Below, piece by piece: positions 26,599 through 35,194 of a DNA stretch of 64,000 nucleotides. A program made the translations under genes and the position numbers. The stretch spans positions 1 through 64,000 of the forward strand of contig NZ_JADMKU010000021.1 in NCBI RefSeq assembly GCF_018219815.1, in the 5' to 3' direction. This stretch comes from Thalassovita aquimarina (lineage in GTDB: Bacteria > Pseudomonadota > Alphaproteobacteria > Rhodobacterales > Rhodobacteraceae). Each line of letters starts with the position of its first letter. The first letter of the stretch is position 1. Under the pieces are notes generated by a model. The model searched no databases, was not told where the DNA came from, and saw only the letters and a list, made by a program, of their open reading frames with translations.

Positions 26599-27558
26599 AT
26601 GTTCAATGCAATGAAGTGGGTGGCCGGAGCATTTGCCGCCGGTGCGATGATGGCGGCGCCGGCATCGGCGGAAACACGCGTTACCTATAAATCGGCCAAG
26701 GCCGGAACATCCTATTACCAGATGGGCGTGCAGGTCGCCGAGGCCATGAAGACTGGTTCGGACGGCAATATCATCGTCACCGTCGAAGAAGGTCAGGGAT
26801 CGGTCCAGAACGTGATGGAAGTCCGTGCGCGCGGCGGCGATTATGTGTTCACCACGCCGCCGGTTCTGGTGAAACTGGCCCAGGGCGGCAAGGCCATGTT
26901 CGAAGGCAAGAGCGATCCGTCCTTCAACGATATTCGCGCCCTGTTCCCGATCCCCTCGCTGACCATGCACTTCGTCATGTCCGCCGATAGCGGGGTAAAC
27001 AGCTTTGCCGATCTCGAAGGCAAGACGATCCTTCTCGGCAAGGGCAGCTTCGGCGCGCGTGAGGGCGAAAAATACCTGAAGCTCTTCGGCCTCGAAGGCA
27101 AGGTGCAGATCGCCGATGCGGAACTGTCCAACGCCGTGGCCGCCCTTAAAAACGGTCAGATCGACGGTTTCGTGACCGCCGGTTCGTGGCCCGCCCCCAA
27201 TGTGGTTGAGGCCGCGGCGTCTGCCGGCGTCACCGTCCTGTCGCTGAACGACGACCAAGTGGCGCAGACCAAGCGCACCCGCCTCGTGATCCCCGCAGGC
27301 ACCTATGCAGGACAGGATCAGGACATCGTCACCACATCGCTGCCGGTCGTGGCCTACACCACCACCAAGATGGACGACGAAACCGCCTACCAGCTGACCA
27401 AGACCTTCTGGGAAAACAAGGCCGCGATGGCCGAAGGCGCGCCATGGTGGGGCGGTGTGGACACCGGCCTGATGAGCAACATCACCGGCAAGATCCACCC
27501 CGGCGCGGTCCGTTATTACAACGAGGCAGGCATCGCCCTGACCGAAGGCCAGATGTAA
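26599..27558 (+). CDS. TAXI family TRAP transporter solute-binding protein
   Basis: A 319-residue periplasmic protein. The signal peptide is MFNAMKWVAGAFAAGAMMAAPASA, cleaved before ETRVTYKSAKAGTSYYQMG. The TAXI (TRAP-associated extracytoplasmic immunogenic) features are visible: the tSYYQMG opening, VENVMEVRARGGDYVF-like helix, FADLEGKTILLGKGSFGAREG, and GQIDGFVTAGSWPAPNVVEAA. TAXI proteins deliver small organic acids or amino acids, glutamate for example, to a fused TRAP permease. The start is the ATG after GGGAGAGTTAAAA. Its permease follows after 73 bases that contain a strong hairpin. Substrate unknown. Confidence 0.92.
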   Translation: MFNAMKWVAGAFAAGAMMAAPASAETRVTYKSAKAGTSYYQMGVQVAEAMKTGSDGNIIVTVEEGQGSVQNVMEVRARGGDYVFTTPPVLVKLAQGGKAMFEGKSDPSFNDIRALFPIPSLTMHFVMSADSGVNSFADLEGKTILLGKGSFGAREGEKYLKLFGLEGKVQIADAELSNAVAALKNGQIDGFVTAGSWPAPNVVEAAASAGVTVLSLNDDQVAQTKRTRLVIPAGTYAGQDQDIVTTSLPVVAYTTTKMDDETAYQLTKTFWENKAAMAEGAPWWGGVDTGLMSNITGKIHPGAVRYYNEAGIALTEGQM

Positions 27559-27585
27559 CGCGCATCCCTGCGCGCAAGGAAACGG

Positions 27586-27615
27586 GCCGGGCCGATTGTG
27601 GCCCGGCTTTCTTTT
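27586..27615 (+). terminator. Intercistronic hairpin between TAXI binding protein and permease
   Basis: An eight-base perfect stem GCCGGGCC / GGCCCGGC with loop GATTGT, followed by TTTCTTTT. It looks like a partial rho-independent terminator that would leave more transcript for the periplasmic protein than for the permease, a common arrangement in binding-protein operons. Confidence 0.7.
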
Positions 27616-27631
27616 CGGAAAGGCTATAAAA

Positions 27632-29425
27632 ATGAGCGGGCTGACTGATCTGCCGAAATCACCGTGGCTGCGATGGGCGTGGATCGCGCTGGCATTCGTG
27701 CTGGTGGCCTTCCACATCGGGCTGATCTTCTCGGGCCTTGTGCCCAACCTTGTCAGCCGACCGCTGCACCTGGCGCTGATCCTGCCGTGGGTGTTCCTGT
27801 TCGGCGTCACCGGGCGCTGGCGGCTGATATCGGGCGGCGTACTCAGCGCCATCGGCATCGCCGCCGCCGTTTGGGTGGCGTGGAACGCCGACATGCTGGG
27901 CGATCAATACGGATTTCTGGAAAACCGGTTTCAGGTGGGTGTCGGTTTCGCCCTGCTGGCCGTGGTGATCGAGGCCGCCCGTCGCGCCATCGGCTGGCCC
28001 CTGCCTCTGGTGGCGGCCGTCGCGCTGCTCTATGCCTTTTTCGGTCATCACATCCCGGGCGAATTCGGCCATTCCGGCGTGCCGCTGCGATCGTTCCTGG
28101 GCACCATGACCATTGCCGAGGGCGGCATCTGGGGCAGTCTCACCGCCGTGTCGGTCGGGGTTGTGTCCATCTTCGTGATCTTCGGGGCCGTCCTGAACGC
28201 AGGCGAGGCCGGGCAAGGCTTCATGAACGTCGCCGCCGCCGCCGCCGGGCGCTTGAAGGGAGGCGCGGCCAAGGTTTCGGTCCTGTCTTCGGCCTTGTTC
28301 GGATCGATTTCCGGCTCGGCCAGCGCGAATGTCGCGTCGACCGGGGCGATTACCTTGCCCGCCATGACGCGCCTGGGCTATCCGAAGCGGCTCGCCGCCG
28401 GGGTCGAGGCGGTGGCCAGTTCCGGCGGGCAGATCATGCCGCCGCTGATGGGGGCGGGTGCCTTCGTCATGGTCGAACTGACCGGCACCCCCTACACCCA
28501 GATCATGGGCGCCGCCCTGTTGCCCGCGCTTTTGTATTTCTGGGCGGTCTGGGTGGGAATCAACGCCTATGCCACCCGGTTCGACCTGAAGGGATTGGAT
28601 GCCGCCGATCGCCCGCAAATGCGCGACGTCGTGGTCACTTCTCTGTTCTTCCTGGTGCCCTTCACCGTGCTGATGCTGGGGATGTTCGCCGCCGGATACA
28701 CCCCGCAATATGCCGCCTGTCTGGCCATCCTCGCCGGGGCGCTGCTGCTGCTGGTGGATGGGAAACTGCGTTTCGACCCGGTGAAAACCGCCACCCGCGT
28801 GGCCGACGCCCTGCTGACCGCCTCGCGCCAGGTGTCGATGATCGCCGCTATCATCTTCTGCGCCTCGATCATCATCGGCGTTTTGGGCTCAACCGGGCTT
28901 GGCGTGAAAATCACCTCGGTCATCCTCGAAGGGTCCGGCGGCGCGCTTTGGGCTTCTCTGCTGCTGACCGCCTTGGCCTGCCTGATCCTGGGGATGGAAG
29001 TTCCCACCACCGCCGCGTACGTCATCTGCGTTTCGGTCGCGGGGCCCGCGCTTATGAAACTCGGGCTGGAGCCGCTTCAGGCCCACCTGTTCGTCTTCTG
29101 GTTCGCGCTTCTGTCCACGATCACGCCGCCCGTGTGCGGCGCGGTTTTCATCGCGGCAGGCATGGCCGACGAAAACTGGATCAAGGTCGCCGTGACCGCG
29201 ATGGCGTTGGGCGTCGGTCTCTACCTGATCCCGCTGGGCATGATCACATGGCCCGCGCTGATCCGGCTGCCGTCAGATCCGGCCGCTGCAATGTTGGCCT
29301 TCGCCGCTCTGGCGGCGGGATTGGCAGCGTTGTCCTTTGCGATGATCGGGCGTGCGGCCGGACCCTTGCGCGCAGGTCTGGCGCTGCTGGGGATCGGGCT
29401 GCTTTTCGGTCCTGCACTCGTTTGA
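27632..29425 (+). CDS. TRAP transporter fused permease (4TM+12TM)
   Basis: A 597-residue inner-membrane protein combining the small and large TRAP permease subunits, as expected for TAXI systems. Around 16-18 hydrophobic segments are visible. Conserved stretches include FSALFGSISGSASANVASTGAITLPAM in the first half and LLTALACLILGMEVPTTAAYVICVSVAGPAL and HLFVFWFALLSTITPPVCGAVFIAAG in the second, all DctM-like. I start at MSGLTDLPKSPWLRW after GGAAAGGC; twelve upstream codons in frame are unsupported. It uses an ion gradient for import of the ligand carried by the adjacent TAXI protein. Confidence 0.93.
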   Translation: MSGLTDLPKSPWLRWAWIALAFVLVAFHIGLIFSGLVPNLVSRPLHLALILPWVFLFGVTGRWRLISGGVLSAIGIAAAVWVAWNADMLGDQYGFLENRFQVGVGFALLAVVIEAARRAIGWPLPLVAAVALLYAFFGHHIPGEFGHSGVPLRSFLGTMTIAEGGIWGSLTAVSVGVVSIFVIFGAVLNAGEAGQGFMNVAAAAAGRLKGGAAKVSVLSSALFGSISGSASANVASTGAITLPAMTRLGYPKRLAAGVEAVASSGGQIMPPLMGAGAFVMVELTGTPYTQIMGAALLPALLYFWAVWVGINAYATRFDLKGLDAADRPQMRDVVVTSLFFLVPFTVLMLGMFAAGYTPQYAACLAILAGALLLLVDGKLRFDPVKTATRVADALLTASRQVSMIAAIIFCASIIIGVLGSTGLGVKITSVILEGSGGALWASLLLTALACLILGMEVPTTAAYVICVSVAGPALMKLGLEPLQAHLFVFWFALLSTITPPVCGAVFIAAGMADENWIKVAVTAMALGVGLYLIPLGMITWPALIRLPSDPAAAMLAFAALAAGLAALSFAMIGRAAGPLRAGLALLGIGLLFGPALV

Positions 29426-29687
29426 AAAGAGAGGGCTCTCTGAACACGCATTCGAGATAGGGAAGAGCATGGAGAAAGGGCGCGCGCGTCCGGCATCAGG
29501 CAAGCCAATAACGCTGCCAGACCTGCTCGCCTTTGTGTCCTTTTCAAACGTTAGACGCCGGATCAGAAGACGATCAGTTTCGGCCGGATGAAAGACTGCC
29601 GGCGGGTCGCCTACGCGAAGCAACCGCTGCGCGGAAGTGTTTCTTTCGTGCGGCGGTGATGTCGGCGCTGACCGGGCAACCGGCCGA

Positions 29688-30578
29688 TCAGCTTGGGAAG
29701 CCGCCGCCTATGTCTGTTTCGACCATGGAAAAAAATGCATCCGTTGCCCGCAGATTGCGTTGGGAGGCCAGACAGAACACATCCTCAGAATGGGTATCCG
29801 GAAGCTCCTTGACCGGTATCCGGACCACCCCGTCCTGCCGCGTGGAAGCCGCATCGAACATGAAGCCGATGCCGACCCCCTGGACGCAGGCCTCGTATAT
29901 TGCCTCCCTTGCCTCGAGAACGAACAAGGGTTCAATCGACAGCCCGTGCGTTTTCAGGGCTTGGCTAACGGCACGCTGGGTTTGCGAATTTCCGGTGCGG
30001 AACAGAACCGATTCAGCCACCAGGTCGCGCAGAGACACGACCTTGCGATCTGCCAACGGGTGAGATTGCGGCACCAAGGCGACGATCCTCTGGTGGGCAA
30101 ACGGCTTGCGGACGATGTCATCCGATACCGGGGCGTCCGTCAGCAAACCCAAGTCGGCTTTGCGGTCTCGGACAGCATTTACCACCAGTTGCCAGTCGCC
30201 AAATATCAGCTTCAGCTTGATACCCGGATAGGATTGCCTGAAGCGTGAAACCAGCTGCATCGCAGGAACCGGCGACCCCGATGCAATCGACAGTTCGCCG
30301 ATTTCCAAGGTGTGGGCGCGGGACAGAATTTCCGCGGCCTCCCGCTCGGTATCACGCAACGGCGCGGTGTGCTGGTACAATCTTCGCCCGATGAAGGTCA
30401 GTCGAACCCCCGCTCCGCTGCGCTCGAACAACCTGACATCAAAGGCTTTTTCGATCGTCCGGATATGCGCCGTAACCGCCGGCTGGGAAACACCCAGCGC
30501 CCGGGCGGCGCCTGAAAAGCTGCCCTGACTGGCGATTTCATTGAATACCCGTATCTGAGAGGAGCTGAGCCGTTCCAT
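29688..30578 (-). CDS. LysR family transcriptional regulator of the glycerophosphodiester-type operon
   Basis: A 296-residue LysR regulator. The winged helix is at 6-64 (SSSQIRVFNEIASQGSFSGAARALGVSQPAVTAHIRTIEKAFDVRLFER), followed by the effector domain (GELSIASGSPVPAMQLV, LGLLTDAPVSDDIVRKPFAHQR, EAIYEACVQGVGIGFMFD). This CbbR-like subgroup includes regulators of phosphonate and organophosphate uptake. I start at MERLSSSQ; ten upstream codons are possible. It is divergent from the ABC operon, 106 bases away, with a LysR-type ATAA-N7-TTAT box between them. The last residues (GGGFPS) are unremarkable. Confidence 0.9.
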   Translation of the reverse strand: MERLSSSQIRVFNEIASQGSFSGAARALGVSQPAVTAHIRTIEKAFDVRLFERSGAGVRLTFIGRRLYQHTAPLRDTEREAAEILSRAHTLEIGELSIASGSPVPAMQLVSRFRQSYPGIKLKLIFGDWQLVVNAVRDRKADLGLLTDAPVSDDIVRKPFAHQRIVALVPQSHPLADRKVVSLRDLVAESVLFRTGNSQTQRAVSQALKTHGLSIEPLFVLEAREAIYEACVQGVGIGFMFDAASTRQDGVVRIPVKELPDTHSEDVFCLASQRNLRATDAFFSMVETDIGGGFPS

Positions 30579-30600
30579 GTTGTATCTCGCTTCTGGAGGC

Positions 30601-30615
30601 ATAATCAAAACTTAT
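30601..30615. promoter_or_regulatory. Candidate LysR-type binding site
   Basis: ATAATCAAAACTTAT has the LysR T-N11-A core inside an ATAA-N7-TTAT inverted repeat. It sits 22 bases upstream of the LysR start and 70 bases upstream of the ATPase start, an ideal place for autoregulation and activation of the divergent operon. Confidence 0.5.
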
Positions 30616-30684
30616 ACAGCGTCACAACTAGCGAAAGTTTCCCCTCTATACAGCCCCCGAATCTTGTATTTCTTGGGGCGTCAA

Positions 30685-31842
30685 ATGGCCGAAGTAAAAA
30701 TCACGGATCTGCGTAAATCGTTCGGTGATACGCAGATCTTGAAAGGCATCGAACTGAAGGTCGCGGATGGCGAGTTCGTTTCACTTGTGGGACCTTCAGG
30801 CTGTGGGAAATCCACCTTGCTGCGCATCATTGCCGGGCTCGAACAGGAAAGCGCAGGCAGCATTTCCATTGGCACCGAGCCGGTGTCCGGCATCCGCGCT
30901 GCGGACCGCAACCTGTCGATGGTGTTTCAGTCCTATGCCCTTTACCCGCATCTGACGGTGGCCGAAAACATCGCCGTGCCGCTGCGAATGCGGCAGATGA
31001 CCCGCTGGCAGCGGCTGCCGCTAGCCGGGGGGCTGATGCCGGGGGCGAAGCGGCGCGAACAAGAAATCGCCGCGGCGGTCGCGCAGGCAGCGGAAACGCT
31101 CGAGATCGGGGCGCTCTTGGACAGGAAACCTGGCGAGCTGTCAGGCGGCCAGCGCCAGCGGGTCGCGCTTGGCCGGGCCTTGGTGCGGGCCCCCGCAGCC
31201 TTTCTGCTGGATGAACCGCTGTCGAATCTCGATGCCAAACTGCGGGTTCACACGCGGACTGAAATTGCCGAACTGCACCGCGAACTCGGGGCAACCTTTA
31301 TCTACGTCACCCACGATCAGGTCGAAGCGATGACCATGTCCGACCGGATCGCGGTGATGATGGGCGGAGAGATCCTGCAATGCGCCCCGCCGCAGAAAGT
31401 CTATGCCGATCCGGACGACCTGCGGGTCGCCGAATTCATCGGATCGCCCAAAATCAACGTGCTTCCGGCAGAAGCGGATGCGATGGGCCGCCTGTCGGTT
31501 CTGGGTCGCGACCTGCCAATTGCGGTGCGTCCGGGCCGCCAAACCCTTCAAATCGGGTTGCGCCCTGAAACGCTGCACCTCGCAAGGGGGGACGCGAAAA
31601 TCGTCGGCCGCGTCGTGCATCTGGAACACCTCGGTTCGGAACTCTTCGCCCAGGTTGCGGTCGAGGGGCTCCAGGGCAGGCTGGTCCTCCGGGCCGCTCC
31701 CGCGCAAGCCGCAGCGCTTCAGATCGGCAGCGAAGCGGGGCTCGATTTCGATCCGGCCTCCGCGCTTGTTTTTGATGCCGCCGGGATGCGTGTGCGCGAA
31801 ATCCTGACGGCCCCGGCAAAATCCTTGGCACAGGCGGTCTGA
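30685..31842 (+). CDS. ABC transporter ATP-binding protein (UgpC/MalK type)
   Basis: A 385-residue ATPase of the carbohydrate/glycerophosphate importer group. Walker A GPSGCGKST, Q-loop FQSYALYPHL, signature LSGGQRQRVALGRALV, Walker B AFLLDEPLSNLD and YVTHDQVEAMTMSDRI are intact, with the C-terminal OB-type regulatory domain (IKVGLRPETLHLARG-like region, HLEHLGSELFAQV). The helical region carries an extra 15 or so residues (LPLAGGLMPGAKRREQ) compared with the usual chain. It opens a six-gene operon; the first permease starts three bases after its stop. UgpC-type ATPases serve glycerol-3-phosphate and glycerophosphodiester import, matching the downstream phosphodiesterase. Confidence 0.92.
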   Translation: MAEVKITDLRKSFGDTQILKGIELKVADGEFVSLVGPSGCGKSTLLRIIAGLEQESAGSISIGTEPVSGIRAADRNLSMVFQSYALYPHLTVAENIAVPLRMRQMTRWQRLPLAGGLMPGAKRREQEIAAAVAQAAETLEIGALLDRKPGELSGGQRQRVALGRALVRAPAAFLLDEPLSNLDAKLRVHTRTEIAELHRELGATFIYVTHDQVEAMTMSDRIAVMMGGEILQCAPPQKVYADPDDLRVAEFIGSPKINVLPAEADAMGRLSVLGRDLPIAVRPGRQTLQIGLRPETLHLARGDAKIVGRVVHLEHLGSELFAQVAVEGLQGRLVLRAAPAQAAALQIGSEAGLDFDPASALVFDAAGMRVREILTAPAKSLAQAV

Positions 31843-31844
31843 CA

Positions 31845-32813
31845 ATGGTTGCCGTGGACATGCCCCCCCAAACCCGCCGCCGCGCCGCCCGTTCCCCGCA
31901 GACGATGGCATGGCTGCTGTCTGCCCCGGCGCTGGCCTTGATGCTGTTGATACTGCTGGTGCCAATGCTTTCCGCACTGGTTCTGAGCTTCACAGACTAT
32001 TCTCTGGGCGCGACCGAATTGAACTGGGTCGGGTTGGACAACTACGAGAAACTCTTCACCCGCTCGTCCTACGAAAAGATGCTTTGGGCGACTTTAACCT
32101 ACGTATTGGTGGTCGTGCCCATGTCGGTGGGCCTCGGCCTCGGGGCCGCTCTGTTGATCAATTCACTTGGCCGCGGGCGGGAAATCTACAAGACGATCTA
32201 CTTCCTGCCGGTGATGGCGACCTTGCTGGCAATGGCGATCGTCTGGGAACTGATGTTGCACCCCACCATTGGCATGGTGAACCGTACGTTGGAAATGGGC
32301 TGCGGCACCTGGATAGAAAGCCTGTGGCCGTGGCTGGCCGACGGATGCGCCAACGGGATGCCGATCTGGCTGGGCGACAAGGACTATGCCCTGTGGGTCG
32401 TCTGCTTCATTGGCATCTGGCAGGGCTTTGGCTTCAATATGGTGCTCTATCTTGCCGGTCTTACCGGGATTCCGAGGGACCTCTACAACGCCGCCGAAAT
32501 GGATGGCGCCCGCAGCGCCTGGGAACGGTTCCGGCTGGTGACCTGGCCCGCGCTCGGGCCGACCACGGTCTTTGTTGTCACGATCACCTGCATCCGCGCC
32601 TTTCAGGTGTTCGATACCGTCGAAGCCCTTTTCCCGCGCGGCGGGGGGCCCTCGAAATCCGCCTACATGATGATGTTCGCCATCTACGAGAAAGGCATCA
32701 AGCAGAACCTGATCGGGGTCGGCGCCGCCATCACCATGCTCTTCCTCCTCTTCGTGATGATCATCACGGTAATTCAGCGCCGCCTGACCGAACGCAAGGT
32801 GCATTACTCATGA
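31845..32813 (+). CDS. ABC transporter permease (UgpA/MalF type)
   Basis: A 322-residue inner-membrane permease with about six membrane segments, starting after a basic N-terminal tail (QTRRRAARSPQ). The EAA loop is YNAAEMDGARSAWERFRLVTWPALGP. Between the segments around residues 145-180 there is an enlarged periplasmic loop (EMGCGTWIESLWPWLADGCANG) with two cysteines that would be able to form a disulfide; standard UgpA chains lack it. Its stop overlaps the next permease start by four bases (ATGA). It forms the channel with the second permease. Confidence 0.9.
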   Translation: MVAVDMPPQTRRRAARSPQTMAWLLSAPALALMLLILLVPMLSALVLSFTDYSLGATELNWVGLDNYEKLFTRSSYEKMLWATLTYVLVVVPMSVGLGLGAALLINSLGRGREIYKTIYFLPVMATLLAMAIVWELMLHPTIGMVNRTLEMGCGTWIESLWPWLADGCANGMPIWLGDKDYALWVVCFIGIWQGFGFNMVLYLAGLTGIPRDLYNAAEMDGARSAWERFRLVTWPALGPTTVFVVTITCIRAFQVFDTVEALFPRGGGPSKSAYMMMFAIYEKGIKQNLIGVGAAITMLFLLFVMIITVIQRRLTERKVHYS

Positions 32814-33778
32814 CCCGCTTCAACGAACTTCTGAAACACGCGGTACTGCTGTTCGGCGCGCTGATCGTGATCGTGCCCTTCTACCAGATGGTCAGCTATT
32901 CGCTGAAATCACCGGCGGAGATCGAACGCGGCATTGGCGGATTTGCCGGCAGCCAGGCCCTTATGACGGATGAACAATGCGTTGGCCGCAACACGCCGGA
33001 CCGCAGCGACGTCGAGACGGCCCGTACCCGTTTCCCCGGTCAGGACGACAGCCATGTCCTTGGCCAACTTCTGGAAGAGGTGCGCGCGGAATGCCAGGTT
33101 CGCCCGGCCGTGTTCAACTACACCAGCGCCTTCAGCGAAGCGCCCCTGCTGTGTTATCTTCTGAATGGTGTGATCGTGACGCTGTCGATCTTCGTGATCC
33201 AGGTGGTCGTGGCCTTGCCGGCGGCCTATGCCCTATCGAAACTGCGGTTCTGGGGGCGCGAGGCCGTGTTCGGCATGGTGCTGTTCTGCCTGTTGATCCC
33301 GGTCCATGCCATCGCGCTGCCGATCTATGTCGGGCTTGCGAAGCTGGGGCTGATCAACACTTACGCCGCGCTCGTCGTGCCATGGACGATTTCGGTCTTC
33401 GGCATCTTCCTGATGCGGCAGTTCTTCATGACGGTTCCCGACGATCTGGTCGATGCCGCGCGCATGGATGGCATGGGTGAACTGGCAATTGTCTGGCGCG
33501 TCATGCTGCCCACCGCCGTGCCGGCGCTGATGGCCTTTGCGATCTTTTCGGTGGTGGCGCACTGGAACGACTACTTCTGGCCCCGCATGGTGGTGACCGG
33601 AGACCGCAGCCTGTTCACGCCACCGCTGGGACTGCGCGAATTCAAGGCCGACATCGACGGCAGTCTCTATGGGCCGATGATGGCCACGGCGACGGTGATC
33701 GTAACCCCGCTGATCGCGGCCTTTCTGCTGGCCCAGAGGAAATTCATCGAAGGCATCACGCTGAGCGGCATGAAATAG
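32810..33778 (+). CDS. ABC transporter permease (UgpE/MalG type) with a large periplasmic insert
   Basis: A 322-residue permease, about 40 residues longer than typical UgpE. After TM1 (AVLLFGALIVIVPFYQMVSYSLKSPAEIERG) comes an insert of roughly 55 residues containing GFAGSQALMTDEQCVGRN and LLEEVRAECQVRPAVFNYT, with two cysteines, before the usual AFSEAPLLCYLLNGV. The remaining five membrane segments and the EAA loop (LVDAARMDGMGELAIVWRVMLP) are standard, and the C terminus ends LLAQRKFIEGITLSGMK as in the family. The start overlaps the previous stop. The frame is open far upstream but that is shadow. The insert faces the periplasm and may contact the binding protein. Confidence 0.9.
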   Translation: MTRFNELLKHAVLLFGALIVIVPFYQMVSYSLKSPAEIERGIGGFAGSQALMTDEQCVGRNTPDRSDVETARTRFPGQDDSHVLGQLLEEVRAECQVRPAVFNYTSAFSEAPLLCYLLNGVIVTLSIFVIQVVVALPAAYALSKLRFWGREAVFGMVLFCLLIPVHAIALPIYVGLAKLGLINTYAALVVPWTISVFGIFLMRQFFMTVPDDLVDAARMDGMGELAIVWRVMLPTAVPALMAFAIFSVVAHWNDYFWPRMVVTGDRSLFTPPLGLREFKADIDGSLYGPMMATATVIVTPLIAAFLLAQRKFIEGITLSGMK

Positions 33779-33873
33779 CCGCTTGGCCACCCCAATCCGG
33801 CCCCGCCGGATATCCGGTCCCGGCGTGATCGCCAAACCCCGCCGGGACCTTCAGTAAACTGGAGACGCAAAAC

Positions 33874-35127
33874 ATGATCCGTTCCACCCTCAGCGCTGCA
33901 TTCCTAGCCGCACTGTTCACCCAGGCCGTTCAGGCAAACGAGGCGGTCACGATTGAATTCGCCTACCCCTACTCGGCGGCCTTCGATGTGACCTTCGAGG
34001 CGATCCTGCCCAAGTTCAAAGAGAAGCACCCCGACATCGAAATCAAGCTGCGCTCGTCCTACGAAAGCTACGAAGCGGGCACCAACACCGTCCTGCGCGA
34101 AGCGATCTCGGGCAACCTGCCTGATGTCAGCATGCAGGGGCTGAACCGCCAGCGCATCCTGGTGGAAAAAGGCATCGCTCGGTCGCTCGAACCCTTCATC
34201 TCCAAAGAGGCGGATTTCGAGACCGACGGCTATCATAACGCGATGCTGAAACTCTCGACCTTTGACGATGGCGTCTACGGCCTGCCCTTCGCGGTTTCAC
34301 TGCCGGTCGGCTACTACAACATGGATGCCCTTGAGGCCGCGGGCGTTACCGAACTCCCCAAGACTTGGGAAGAGATGATCGGCACCTGCCAAAAGCTGGC
34401 ACAGGCGGGCTCCAAAAACCCGGTCTACTGGGACTGGGCGATCACCGGCAACTGGTTCCTTCAGTCGCTGATGTGGACCCAGGGCAAACCCACGGTCGAG
34501 GGCGGTCGCCTCACGCTCGACAGCCCCGAAGCGCTGACCGCGTTGGAAACCGTCAAGGCGATCGTCGATGGCTGCGAGATGAAGAACCTGAGCCCCAACG
34601 AAGCCATCGCTTCTTTCTCGGCCGGGGAATTGCCGATGCTGTTCACCTCGACCTCCTCGGTCGGGCGCATCGAGCGCGCCAAGGCGGACTTCGCTTTTTC
34701 CACGGGCAAGTTTCCGGGCATCGACGGTGCGCCCAAGGGCCTGCCCGCGGGCGGGAATGCAGCAATGCTGACCTCGGCTTCCGACGACCCGGAGGTACTT
34801 GAAGCCGCCTGGGCCTGGCTGACGTATATCACATCTGGCGAAGGTGCCGCCGAAGTGGCGAAAACCACCGGTTACATGCCGCCGAACAAGGCTGCCAACG
34901 AGGTGATCCTCGCGGACTTCTACAGCCAGAACCCGAACAAGCGCACCGCGGTCGACCAGCTGCCTCTGCTCAGCGACTGGCAGGCCTATCCCGGTGCCAA
35001 CGGGCTCGCCATCACACAAGTGATCTATGATGGCTTGGAAATGATCGTCACCGGTGAAGCTGACGATATGGAAGAGCTGCAACAGGAACTGGTGGAACAG
35101 GTCAACGACCTGTTGCCCAACGGCTAA
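33874..35127 (+). CDS. ABC transporter periplasmic binding protein (UgpB type)
   Basis: A 417-residue class D-like sugar/glycerophosphate binding protein. The signal peptide MIRSTLSAAFLAALFTQAVQA precedes NEAVTIEFAYPYSAAFDVTFEAILPKF, which matches the UgpB opening. A mid-region PVYWDWAITGNWFLQSLMWTQG contributes binding aromatics, and GSVPMLF/TSTSS-like strand ELPMLFTSTSSVGRIERA and KGLPAGGNAAMLTSA follow, typical of glycerophosphate-type binders. The ribosome site is CTGGAGACGC. It is separated from the permeases by 95 bases and followed by a strong hairpin. Glycerophosphodiesters are the best guess for ligand, from the adjacent phosphodiesterase. Confidence 0.9.
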   Translation: MIRSTLSAAFLAALFTQAVQANEAVTIEFAYPYSAAFDVTFEAILPKFKEKHPDIEIKLRSSYESYEAGTNTVLREAISGNLPDVSMQGLNRQRILVEKGIARSLEPFISKEADFETDGYHNAMLKLSTFDDGVYGLPFAVSLPVGYYNMDALEAAGVTELPKTWEEMIGTCQKLAQAGSKNPVYWDWAITGNWFLQSLMWTQGKPTVEGGRLTLDSPEALTALETVKAIVDGCEMKNLSPNEAIASFSAGELPMLFTSTSSVGRIERAKADFAFSTGKFPGIDGAPKGLPAGGNAAMLTSASDDPEVLEAAWAWLTYITSGEGAAEVAKTTGYMPPNKAANEVILADFYSQNPNKRTAVDQLPLLSDWQAYPGANGLAITQVIYDGLEMIVTGEADDMEELQQELVEQVNDLLPNG

Positions 35128-35140
35128 CCCTTCCGACTTT

Positions 35141-35167
35141 CCGGGGCCGCCCCCCGTGCGGCCCCGG
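35141..35167 (+). terminator. Strong hairpin after the binding-protein gene
   Basis: A ten-base perfect GC stem, CCGGGGCCGC / GCGGCCCCGG, with a short C-rich loop and then TCTCTCTTC. There is no clean T-run, so it is more likely an mRNA 3'-end stabiliser or leaky terminator that raises binding-protein expression relative to the downstream enzymes. Confidence 0.55.
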
Positions 35168-35194
35168 TCTCTCTTCATACGAAAGATCCCTGTA

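Noticed and set aside
31910-33778. A 622-codon frame covering both Ugp-like permeases
   Set aside because: Only the part from 32810 is protein-like; the first half is a shadow of the first permease.
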